Assembly (NCBI GenBank): GCA_028281025.1
Contig: JANQKR010000015.1
Location: 49,072 to 113,071, forward strand
Source of the DNA: Croceivirga sp.
GTDB taxonomy: Bacteria; Bacteroidota; Bacteroidia; Flavobacteriales; Flavobacteriaceae
Length of the DNA stretch: 64,000 bases
Direction of reading: 5' to 3'
Position numbers and translations under genes: made by a program. Below, one piece after another: positions 37,247 to 47,800 of the stretch; positions within the stretch are counted from its first letter, which is position 1; each line of letters starts with the position of its first letter. The notes below the pieces were generated by a model that worked only from the letters and a program-made list of their open reading frames with translations, did no database searches and was not told where the DNA came from.

Positions 37247-38938
37247 ATGGCTATGATGAAAATTGAAAAGCCTAGACTCAACTTTTGGCAAATTTGGAAT
37301 ATGAATGTGGGATTCTTTGGAATCCAATTCAGTTTTGGCCTTCAGCAGACGGCGGTAAGTCCTATTTTCTCCTTCTTGGGAGCTCACCATGACGAGCTGC
37401 CCCTTTTAAATCTGGCAGGTCCTGTTACGGGACTCCTGATTCAACCCATCATTGGAGCAATTTCCGATAAGACATGGTCCCCAAAATGGGGAGGGAGAAG
37501 AAAGCCCTTTTTTCTGATCGGTGCGATTTTGGCGAGCCTCTGTCTCTTTGCTTTTCCATTTAGCCCGGAACTCTGGTTTGCAGTTGGCCTTCTTTGGATT
37601 TTGGATGCCGGTAACAATACGGCAATGGAACCCTACCGTGCCTTTGTAGGGGATAAATTGCCGGATGAGCAATTGACGTACGGGTATCAAATGCAAAGCC
37701 TATTCGTGGGAGCAGGTATTACGTTGGCCAATCTTTCGCTATTTGCTTTCCAACATTGGTTTAGTATCCCAGCTGATGAAACGGCTGGACTTTGTAGTAC
37801 TGCCACAGAAAACGTTTCGTCCATTCCAACATGGGTGTATTACTCATTTTTCTTGGGAGCGTTGGCCTCCATAGGAACAGTGATGTGGTCCGTATGGAAA
37901 ACACCGGAAATTCCACCCGTAGCCGAAGAACTGGAAGAAATTAGAAAACATAATGAAGGGACCCCTGCCCCCATCATTCAGATTTTGAGTGTTCTTTTTG
38001 TAATTTTTTCCGTGCCCCTGTTATTGGGATATCTGGTAGCAAGTGCACTGCCACAATTATGGGACAATATTAATCTATGGGTGATCATTGTATTGGTATT
38101 TGCCTTTCTTTGGTTATTCATGCTCTATCGAATTATAAAAAACAATCCCGATAATCGAACGATAAAAAAACTTGGGGATACTTTGGATCCCCTTTTGGAG
38201 GCTGCGGAAGCCATAGGTAAAATGCCGGGGTTCCTATGGAAACTGGCTGCTGTTTATCTATTTCAATGGTACGCCCTTTTTGTGTACTGGCAATTTTTGC
38301 CGCCAATGTTGCGTACCAGTCTATTTGGGATCTCCAATGAAGACAATGAAAAGTTCGAATCCATTATGGCAGCTTGCAAAGCAGGTGCTGAAATTAGTGC
38401 CGATGACATGTCCTTTGCGCAAAATGTGCAATCCTTGGCGGAACAGGCCCTGGGTCATGCCGGGTTAATGAACGGAACGTATAATTTCATTACCATGATC
38501 GTTGCGTTAGCCTTGGTTCCCATGGCCGCCAAGATAGGATCAAAGCTGGTCTATGTCGTTTGTTTGCTCCTAACGGCCGTTGCCATGCTGAGTATGCCGT
38601 TTATTGCGAACAAATGGATGTTGCTTATCCCCATGGTGCTGTTTGGTATAGGATGGGCCGCAATGATGGGTATTCCTTACGCTATGGTTTCCAAGGTAAT
38701 ACCAGAGGAACGTCGTGGGGTATACATGGGAATCGTGAACATGATGATCGTGATTCCAATGTTGATACAAACCGTGAGTTTTGGACCGATCATTAAAAAT
38801 GTATTGGACAATGATGCTACCCAGGCCATTATTTTTGGAGGAATCTTCTTTATGATTGCTGGAGTTCTTGCCATGCGCTTGAACTTGCCCAAGGACAAAT
38901 TGGATAGCGCCTTGGATACGGGAGGATCATCCACCTAA
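37247..38938 (+). CDS. MFS sugar transporter, SLC45/sucrose-symporter-like
   Basis: 563 residues with about twelve membrane helices and a long central loop (~245-370). The cytoplasmic loop WGGRRKPFFLIGA is the MFS motif-A region in the form seen in the GPH/SLC45 sugar-proton symporters; MEPYRAFVGDKLPDEQ follows helix 4. Placed 130 bases after the sucrose-phosphorylase-like gene in the same direction, so uptake of the same glucoside is the simplest reading. The exact sugar is inferred from context. Confidence 0.82.
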   Translation: MAMMKIEKPRLNFWQIWNMNVGFFGIQFSFGLQQTAVSPIFSFLGAHHDELPLLNLAGPVTGLLIQPIIGAISDKTWSPKWGGRRKPFFLIGAILASLCLFAFPFSPELWFAVGLLWILDAGNNTAMEPYRAFVGDKLPDEQLTYGYQMQSLFVGAGITLANLSLFAFQHWFSIPADETAGLCSTATENVSSIPTWVYYSFFLGALASIGTVMWSVWKTPEIPPVAEELEEIRKHNEGTPAPIIQILSVLFVIFSVPLLLGYLVASALPQLWDNINLWVIIVLVFAFLWLFMLYRIIKNNPDNRTIKKLGDTLDPLLEAAEAIGKMPGFLWKLAAVYLFQWYALFVYWQFLPPMLRTSLFGISNEDNEKFESIMAACKAGAEISADDMSFAQNVQSLAEQALGHAGLMNGTYNFITMIVALALVPMAAKIGSKLVYVVCLLLTAVAMLSMPFIANKWMLLIPMVLFGIGWAAMMGIPYAMVSKVIPEERRGVYMGIVNMMIVIPMLIQTVSFGPIIKNVLDNDATQAIIFGGIFFMIAGVLAMRLNLPKDKLDSALDTGGSST

Positions 38939-38952
38939 TTTCGGACCAAAAA

Positions 38953-38987
38953 ATAAGGGTATTTCCCAAACGTTGAAATGCCCTTAT
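38953..38987 (+). terminator. Hairpin after the MFS gene, possible terminator
   Basis: Twelve-base arms (38953-38964 and 38976-38987) pair fully, with one G-U, around an 11-base loop. Only CTTTA follows, so the T-run is weak. The ATG at 38978, a possible upstream maeB start, lies inside the right arm. Confidence 0.5.
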
Positions 38988-39010
38988 CTTTATCCCCTTA
39001 TCGAGAACCT

Positions 39011-41308
39011 ATGAGCAGAGAAAAACAACGGAGGGAAGCACTTATTTATCATGCTAAGCCCCATCCGGGTAAAATTAAGGTGGTTCCCACAAAACCCTAT
39101 GCTACCCAACGGGATTTGGCCCTGGCATACTCGCCTGGGGTCGCCGAGCCCTGTTTGGAAATCGAAAGGAACAAAGAAGAGGTGTACCGATACACCTCCA
39201 AAGGGAATACCGTAGCGGTGATTTCCAATGGAACGGCAGTTTTGGGACTGGGAAACATTGGTCCGGAAGCCTCAAAACCGGTTATGGAAGGTAAAAGCCT
39301 TCTTTTCAAAATATTCGCTGACATTGACGGTATTGATATCGAATTGGACACGGAAAATGTGGACAAATTCGTGGAAACCGTTAAAACAATAGCCCCAACT
39401 TTTGGAGGAATCAACCTGGAGGATATCAAAGCCCCGGAAGCATTTGAAATAGAACAACGATTAAAGGAAGAGCTTGATATTCCCGTCATGCACGATGATC
39501 AGCATGGCACGGCAATCATATCTGCGGCAGCATTGTTAAATGCGTTGGAATTGACCGGAAAAAAGATTGAAGAGGTCAGCATAGTGATAAGCGGTGCTGG
39601 GGCGGCTGCCATTTCGTGTTCCAGACTGTACAGGGCTTTTGGTGCACAAGCCAAAAATATGGTAATGCTGGATAGCAAAGGGGTCATTCGGCAAGATCGG
39701 GAGAACCTATCATCCCAAAAGGCCGAATTTGCAACCGCCAGGAAAATAGATACCCTGGATGAGGCAATGGTGGATGCCGATGTGTTCATAGGCCTTTCCA
39801 TTGCGGACATCGTTTCTCCAGGGATGTTGGAATCCATGGCAAAGGATCCCATCGTTTTTGCCATGGCCAATCCCGATCCGGAAATCGCCTATGATTTGGC
39901 TTGTTCCGTTAGAAATGATATCATTATGGCCACAGGAAGGTCGGACCATCCCAACCAGGTAAACAATGTACTGGGCTTTCCCTTTATTTTTAGGGGGGCC
40001 TTGGATGTTAGGGCTACCAAGATCAACGAAGAAATGAAGATGGCAGCCGTAAGGGCGTTGGCCGATCTGACCAAGGAACCCGTTCCAGAACAGGTCAATA
40101 TAACGTATGATACCACCCGGCTGACTTTTGGAAGGGAGTATATTATTCCAAAGCCATTCGATCCAAGGTTAATTGCCAAAATACCTCCCGCCGTAGCCAA
40201 GGCAGCTATGGAAAGTGGGGTGGCCAATGCACCTATAAAAAACTGGCAGGCCTATGAAGAGCAGCTCATGCAACGCTCGGGAAGTGATAATAAGGTAGTT
40301 CGGATGTTGCATAATCGTGCCAAAGTGAATCCAAAGCGTATTGTCTTTGCCGAGGCCGAACTTTTGGATGTGATAAAAGCGGCGCAAATTGTTTATGAGG
40401 AGGGGATTGCCATTCCCATTTTATTGGGGGACAAAACTACGATCCAACAGCTAAAGGCTGAGCTGGAATTTGACGCGGAAGTCGAAATTATCGATCCCCG
40501 ATCGGATGAATACAGTGAAATACGAACCGAATACGCACATAAGCTTTGGGAGTTGCGAAAACGCAAGGGAGAGACGGAGTATAGTGCAAGGGTAAATATG
40601 GGCAAGCGAAATTATTTTGGGTCCATGATGCTTTTGGAAGGGGCGGCCGATGGTATGATTTCGGGATATTCAAGGGCTTATCCAAAAGTGCTTCGTCCGG
40701 TTTTCGAAGTTATTGGGAGGGCCCATGGTGTGGAAAATGCATCAACGGTCAATATTATGATTACCGAACATGGTCCTTTGTTCCTGGCAGATACCTCAAT
40801 CAATATCGATCCCAATGCAGAGGAATTGGCAGAAATAGCCCAAATGACGGCCAACGTGGCCCGTACTTTTGGTTTTGACCCAGTTATAGCGTTACTTTCC
40901 TATGCCAATTTTGGTTCCTCCAATCATAAAGAAGCGGTAAAGGTTAGGGAAGCGGTGGAAATACTCCATGATAAAAGTCCGGACCTTATTGTTGACGGTG
41001 AAATCCAGACCGATTTTGCCCTGGACCAGGAGCTCTGTCACAATAACTTTCCATTTTCCAAATTGGCAGGAAAAAAGGTGAACACCTTTATTTTCCCAAA
41101 TTTGGATGCGGCCAACATCACCTACAAGTTGTTAAAAGGCTTAAACAATGCAGACTCCATTGGTCCCATCATGTTGGGCCTGCGTAAACCGGTCCATATT
41201 TTACAATTGGGAGCAAGTGTGGACGAAATGGTCAATATGGCGGCCGTTGCAGCTATTGATGCCCAAGAAAGGGAGAAAAGAAAAAAGGCAAAATTAGAGA
41301 ATGCATGA
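39011..41308 (+). CDS. maeB: NADP-dependent malic enzyme, MaeB type
   Basis: 765 residues from ATG 39011 (MSREKQRREAL); the in-frame ATG 38978 lies in a hairpin. Residues ~1-430 are the malic enzyme part, with SPGVAEPCLEI, GNIGPEASKPVMEGK and the nucleotide-binding ISGAGAAAISCSRLY. Residues ~435-765 are a phosphate-acetyltransferase-like domain (NPKRIVFAEAE ... GAADGMISGYSRAYPKVLRP), which in this family is regulatory and lacks acetyltransferase activity. The enzyme decarboxylates malate to pyruvate, producing NADPH. Its stop overlaps the ruvA start (ATGA). Confidence 0.95.
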   Translation: MSREKQRREALIYHAKPHPGKIKVVPTKPYATQRDLALAYSPGVAEPCLEIERNKEEVYRYTSKGNTVAVISNGTAVLGLGNIGPEASKPVMEGKSLLFKIFADIDGIDIELDTENVDKFVETVKTIAPTFGGINLEDIKAPEAFEIEQRLKEELDIPVMHDDQHGTAIISAAALLNALELTGKKIEEVSIVISGAGAAAISCSRLYRAFGAQAKNMVMLDSKGVIRQDRENLSSQKAEFATARKIDTLDEAMVDADVFIGLSIADIVSPGMLESMAKDPIVFAMANPDPEIAYDLACSVRNDIIMATGRSDHPNQVNNVLGFPFIFRGALDVRATKINEEMKMAAVRALADLTKEPVPEQVNITYDTTRLTFGREYIIPKPFDPRLIAKIPPAVAKAAMESGVANAPIKNWQAYEEQLMQRSGSDNKVVRMLHNRAKVNPKRIVFAEAELLDVIKAAQIVYEEGIAIPILLGDKTTIQQLKAELEFDAEVEIIDPRSDEYSEIRTEYAHKLWELRKRKGETEYSARVNMGKRNYFGSMMLLEGAADGMISGYSRAYPKVLRPVFEVIGRAHGVENASTVNIMITEHGPLFLADTSINIDPNAEELAEIAQMTANVARTFGFDPVIALLSYANFGSSNHKEAVKVREAVEILHDKSPDLIVDGEIQTDFALDQELCHNNFPFSKLAGKKVNTFIFPNLDAANITYKLLKGLNNADSIGPIMLGLRKPVHILQLGASVDEMVNMAAVAAIDAQEREKRKKAKLENA

Positions 41309-41886
41309 TTACGCACCTATCAGGGAAGTTAGTTGAAAAAAATCCCACCTATATCATCGTGGAATGCAATGGAGTAGGTTACTTTTTGAACATTTCCCTT
41401 CATACGTTTTCCGCGCTTCCGGAGAACGAAAACATAAAAGTTTATACCCACCTTCAAGTTAAGGAAGATTCACATACCCTATTTGGTTTTATGGAAAAAA
41501 CGGAGCGGGAAATCTTTCTATTGTTGATTTCCGTCTCTGGGATAGGTCCCAGCATTGCAAGGACCATGCTTTCTTCCCTAAACCCTGTCCAGGTAAGGGA
41601 TGCCATTGCGGGTGGTGATGTGGCGAAAATTCAGGCAGTAAAGGGGATTGGCACCAAGACCGCACAGCGGGTCATAGTGGAATTAAAAGACAAGATTTTA
41701 AAGGTCCATGATATGGGCGAAGTTTCCCTTCCATCAAACAATACAACCAAAGAAGAAGCGTTATCTGCTTTAGAGGTTCTTGGATTCACCAGAAGGCTAT
41801 CTGAAAAGGTCGTTGACCGAGTGCTTTCCCAAGATTCCTCCCTTAGCGTCGAGGAAACAATTAAACAGGCGCTGAAAAATTTATAA
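41305..41886 (+). CDS. ruvA: Holliday junction DNA-binding protein RuvA
   Basis: 193 residues in three domains: N-terminal OB fold (~1-65), two helix-hairpin-helix motifs (LLISVSGIGPSIARTML and IQAVKGIGTKTAQRVIVEL), and the C-terminal RuvB-contacting domain (~148-193, TKEEALSALEVLGF). It targets RuvB to Holliday junctions. Four-base overlap with maeB upstream; sprA starts five bases after the stop. The maeB-ruvA-sprA-gcvH order is a familiar flavobacterial arrangement. Confidence 0.97.
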   Translation: MITHLSGKLVEKNPTYIIVECNGVGYFLNISLHTFSALPENENIKVYTHLQVKEDSHTLFGFMEKTEREIFLLLISVSGIGPSIARTMLSSLNPVQVRDAIAGGDVAKIQAVKGIGTKTAQRVIVELKDKILKVHDMGEVSLPSNNTTKEEALSALEVLGFTRRLSEKVVDRVLSQDSSLSVEETIKQALKNL

Positions 41887-41891
41887 ATAGT

Positions 41892-44800
41892 TTGAAGAGA
41901 GGGGCATTACCACAACTTAAACCTTTTGGGTTTAAGCCACTATTCTTTGTTGTACTACTATGGGGACTCGGGTTACACCTTAGTGCCCAAGAGGCTAATG
42001 AACAGGCGCAAGATTCGGTGAAGACCGGGGCAGCACTTGGAAAAATTCTCTTGGACAATCCGGAAAGTATCGTCTCAAAATACTCCTATGACCCTAAGAT
42101 CGATAGGTATGTATATACCGAAAGTGTCGGCAACTTCAACGTAAACTATCCACTTTTCTTAACTCCGGAACAGTATTATGACCTGATTCAGAAGGAAAGC
42201 ATGAAATCCTATTTCAAGGAGAAAATAGACGCGTTTACAGGTAAAAAGGAAGGTAGTGAAGAGGCCCGGAAAAACCTACTGCCCAATTTTTATGTGAATA
42301 GCAGTTTCTTTGAGTCTGTTTTTGGGGGTAACACCATTGAGGTGATTCCCCAAGGGTCCGTTGCGATGGATTTGGGCGTTATTTGGCAGAAAAATGATAA
42401 TCCGGCCCTATCCCCAAGAAATAGGACCAATCTATCCTTTGATTTTGATCAGCGAATCAGCCTCAGTATGCTCGGAAAAGTAGGGGAGCGGCTTCAAGTG
42501 ACGGCCAATTATGATACCGAAGCTACTTTCGATTTCCAGAATTTGGTAAAATTGGACTATACCCCTACAGAAGACGATATCCTTAGAAAAATAGAAATCG
42601 GTAATGTCAATATGCCCCTGAACAGTTCTTTGATTCAAGGAGCACAAAGTCTTTTTGGTGTAAAGACGCAACTACAATTTGGAAGAACTACGGTAACCGC
42701 GGTATTTTCCGAGCAGCAGTCCCAAAACAATACCGTAGTGGCCCAGGGAGGGGGAACGTTGAATGAGTTTGCCCTTACGGCTTTGGATTACGATGAGGAC
42801 AGACACTTTTTTTTGGCACAATACTTTAGGGACAATTATGACCGTGCCCTGGAGAATTACCCCTTTATCAACAGTCAGGTTCAGATTACCCGGTTGGAGG
42901 TCTGGGTGACCAACCGAAACCAGCAGACCTTGAATGTGCGAAATGTTGTGGCAATCCAGGATTTGGGAGAGGGGCGATTAGGAATAAATGGTCAAGAAAA
43001 GACCAGGATACAGATAGAGGGAAGCAGATTGGGATCACCACCTCCTGCTGCGTTCTTTAATGTGATGGGCAATGGAATTTTACCCAGAAACAATGCCAAT
43101 GACTATGATCCCGCATTAATTGGAAATGGCGGGGCATTGAACGAAAATATCAGGGATATCGCAACAGTTGAACAGGGATTTAACTTGGCGGCCACTGGGG
43201 GCTATAACCCCAATCAGGGATTTGATTATGCCTTTCTGGAAAATGCCAGAAAGTTGGAAGTGGTACGGGATTATCAATTCAATTCCCAACTGGGGTATAT
43301 CTCGTTGAACCAACGGTTGAGCAATGACGAGGTTTTGGCGGTAGCATTTCAATATACGTTCAATGGGGAGGTCTTTCAGGTGGGTGAATTTGCCAATGGA
43401 GGTATAGATGCCACAACGGTTTCCGGAGGGGCAACACCAATCATAGAAAACAATACCTTGGTCTTAAAGCTTTTAAAGAGCAATATTACCAACGTGGACG
43501 ACCCCATTTGGGATTTGATGATGAAGAATATCTATTCCACGGGCGCTTTTCAATTGAGTCAGGAAGATTTTAGGATGAATATTCTCTATACCGATCCTAC
43601 GCCAAGAAACTACATCCTTCCCGTAGATCCGAACGTGGGTTGGCCCAGTAATCTGGAAGATAGGATTTTGATCAACGTATTCAATCTGGACCGATTGAAC
43701 ATTTACAATGATGTGCAGTCCGGAGGTGATGGCTTCTTTGATTACCTGCCTGGGATTACCATTGACAGCCAAACGGGACGAATCATTTTCACCAAGGTTG
43801 AACCTTTTGGGGAGTTTTTGTTCGATTTGTTGGGAGGAGGTACCTATGACGTGGAGAATGACCAGGGCTACAACGTAAACCAGCAGCGGTATGTATTCCG
43901 AAATATGTACGCCAAGACCAAGGCCGCTTCTCTACAGGATGCCGAAAAAAACCGCTTTCAAATCAAGGGACGTTATAAATCACAGGGCAATAATGGTATT
44001 CCCATTGGTGCATTCAATGTGCCCAGGGGTTCCGTTCGGGTAACTGCCGGTGGTAGGCAGTTGCAGGAAGGAATAGACTATACGGTAAACTATCAGGCAG
44101 GGACCGTTCAACTGTTGGACCCCAGTCTGGAGGCTTCCAATACACCCATAAACATTTCCGTGGAGAACAATGCCGTGTTTGGCCAGCAGACGAGAAGGTT
44201 CACGGGAATCAATGTGGAACACCAGTTCAATGAAAATTTTGTTTTGGGGGCCACTTTACTTAACCTTAATGAAAGGCCATTGACCCAAAAGGCGAACTTT
44301 GGAATAGAACCGGTGAACAATACCATTTTTGGTCTCAATGGAAATTTTAGCACCGAACTTCCCTTTCTGACCCGTTTGGCCAATAAGCTGCCCAATATCG
44401 ATACCGATGTCCCTTCCAACCTATCCGTTAGGGGGGAATTTGCCTTTTTAAGCCCCAATTCACCCAAAAATGCGGATTTCCAAGGGGAAACCACTACTTT
44501 CTTGGATGATTTTGAAGGGGCCCAGGCATTGATCGATATTAGATCGTCCCTCGGCTGGTTTTTGGCCAGCCCGCCCGAAGAGTTTACCGAGGGAGTCACA
44601 GGTTTGGATGTGGGATTTAGACGTGCCAAAATGTCGTGGTATACAATAGATCCCATTTTTTATACCAACCAAAGACCGAGTGGGGTTACGGACAACGATA
44701 TCTCATTGAACACTACCAGAAGGATTTTTATAGACGAGGTCTTTCCTACAGTAGATGTGGCACAAGGTCAAACTACGGTCCAGGGAACTTTGGACATTGC

Positions 44801-47800
44801 CTACTACCCGAACCGAAAAGGACCATACAACGCAAATCCTTCCTTTGAGGGGACACCCCAGGACAATTGGGCGGGGATTATGCGTTCCTTGAGCAGTACC
44901 AATTTTGAGCAGTCCAATGTGGAGTTTGTGCAATTCTGGGTATTGGATCCCTATGTGGATGGTCAAACCTCAGAAGCAAATACAGGGGAATTGGTACTGA
45001 ATTTGGGAAACATTTCCGAGGATATCCTAAAAGACGGAAGAAAACAATACGAAAATGGGTTGCCGGCCAGCACAAATAATGAAGTCCCAAGACAAACTAT
45101 TTGGGGGCAGGTACCTTCCACCCAATCCCTGGTCTACGCCTTTGATGCGGATGAGACTAATAGGACGCAGCAGGATTTGGGTTTGGATGGTATTGATGAT
45201 GCACAAGAAGCAGCCATTTATAATGGGCCCGCTGATGACCCCGCCCTGGACAATTATATCTATTATTTGAATCGCGAAGGGGGCATTTTGGAACGTTATC
45301 TGGATTTTAACAACCCGCAGGGCAATTCCCCGGTAGCGGTGACCAATACGGATAGGGGTTCAACGACTTTACCGGATGTTGAGGATGTCGATCGGGATTT
45401 GACCATGAATACGGTGAACAGTTATTTCGAATATAGGATTCCAATAGGGCCTAATCTGGACACGGATAACCCATTTATTACCGATGTAAGATTTGGTTCA
45501 ACCCCAGATTTGCCCAATGGAGGTACATTGGAAAGGAGATGGATTCAATTTAAGATACCTATTGTGTTTGATCCAAATAGGACGGACGGTGAAACACAGC
45601 TAGACCCATTGCGGAGAAGGGCAATAGGGGGAGCACAGGATTTCCGTTCCATTAGTTTTATGCGGATGTATATGACAGGCTTTATGGATGATGTAGTATT
45701 GCGATTTGCCACTTTGGATTTAGTACGTGGAGATTGGCGTACTTATACCAACACCTTACAGCCTGGTGTGGACGATAATCCTGGGGATGATGGTACAATA
45801 GCCGATATCAATGCCGTGAATATTGAAGAAAACAGCCAAAGGGATCCCATTCCATATGTGTTGCCCCCTGGAGTGCTTCGGGAACAATTGAACAACAACA
45901 ATACCATTATCCGTCAAAATGAACAATCGCTTTCGTTTTTGGTGGAAAATCTGGAATCCCAGGATAGTCGGGGAGTTTTTAAAAATGTGAATATAGACGT
46001 AAGGCAGTATGAACGCATTAAAATGTTTATGCATGCCGAAGAATTGTTTGAAGATGATTACTCCGATAATGAGCAACCTTTGGTTGGTTTCCTGAGGATA
46101 GGTACGGATTTCTCGGAAAACTTTTATCAGATTGAACGGGCACTGGAATTTACGCCTTTCGATACTTCAATAGCAGAGGAAATATGGCCTTCCGTAAACG
46201 AAATTGATATTGACCTTTCCGATTTAAATAAGGTAAAGTCTCTACGTATCGCCCAGCGCAATGATGGTGTACCTTTAAATGAAATACGTTATTATGAAGT
46301 AATTAATGGTGAGGTTGTGGAGGTCGATGAGTTTGCCCCAAGGATCTTGGGAGTGAACAGGATTGGAATTAAGGGAAATCCTTCCTTTGGTAGTATCCGC
46401 GCTATGATGGTGGGAATTAAAAACACGGATGATCTCCCTGCCAGGGGCGAGGTATGGTTCAACGAACTACGCTTGGCGGGATTGGACAATAATGGAGGTT
46501 GGGCCGCTATTGCAGCCTTGGATGCCAATATGGCCGACTTTGCCAATATAAGTGCCACAGCGAGTACAAGTACCTCGGGTTTTGGTACCCTGGACCAATT
46601 GCCCAACGAAAGGGCCAGGGAGGATGCCATTTCCTATGATGTGGTGACCAATGTAAACGTTGGGCAATTGTTCCCCAAACAATGGGGGCTCCAAATACCG
46701 TTCAATTTTGGTATTTCGGAAACCTTGATCACCCCGGAATTTGATCCCGTATTCGATGATCTAAAATTGGATGACCTTATTGATGCTGCACAAACACCGG
46801 AAGATGCGGAACAAACCAGGGAGCAAGCAGAGGATTATACCAAGAGAAGGAGTATCAACCTTATTGGGGTCCGAAAAAATAGGGGAGAAGAGGCCGATGC
46901 CAATTTTTATGACATTGAAAATTTTACGTTTAACTATTCGTACAATAAAACCAACCACAGGGATTTTGAAATTGCGGACCTACAGGACGAAAATGTAAAT
47001 ACAGGGTTCGTGTATAACCATAATTTTAAGCCGGCTACGGTGGCGCCTTTGGCAAAATCGGATTCTTTGTTAACAGGGAAGTACTGGCAGTGGTTAAAGG
47101 ATTTCAACTTTAATGTACTACCAACAAGTATTTCGTTGAATGCCAATTATAACCGTTCCTTCAACCAACAGCGTTTTAGGGATGTCCTGGAACCTGGGGT
47201 GGAGGCCTTGAATTTACCCGTTTTACAGCAACGAAATTATCTTTTTAATTGGCAATACGCTTTAAATTATAGCATCACAAGATCCTTGAGGTTAAATCTG
47301 ACCGCTTCAAACAATAATATCGTTAGGAACTATTTCACTTCCGAAACGGATTTGGAGGGAAGGCCCATAATTGACAATTCCCTGGATTTATGGGATGGCT
47401 TTTTTGATGTGGGAGAGCCCAATAGACATTCGCAACAAATGCAATTGAACTATGAACTGCCCTTTAATAAGTTCCCGTTTCTCAGCTTTATCAATGCACA
47501 GTACACCTATACCAGCAATTTTGACTGGCAACGGGGGGGCGATGCCTTAATTGAGGTGGCCGGGGAAAGTATCAATACCGTACAAAACGCGAATACCCAT
47601 AACCTAACGGCCAATTTGACCATGCAAAGTTTCTACGATCTTATAGGCCTAAAGAAACGCAGTGGTAAACTATCCGGGGGTATTGCCCCACCAAGGGGGG
47701 CTGCCGAGGATGGGAAGGATAAAAAACCAAAAGGGAAGACCACCAAAACATGGAATACCCTGGTGGACATTTTGACCATGGTCAAACGGGTCAATATCAA

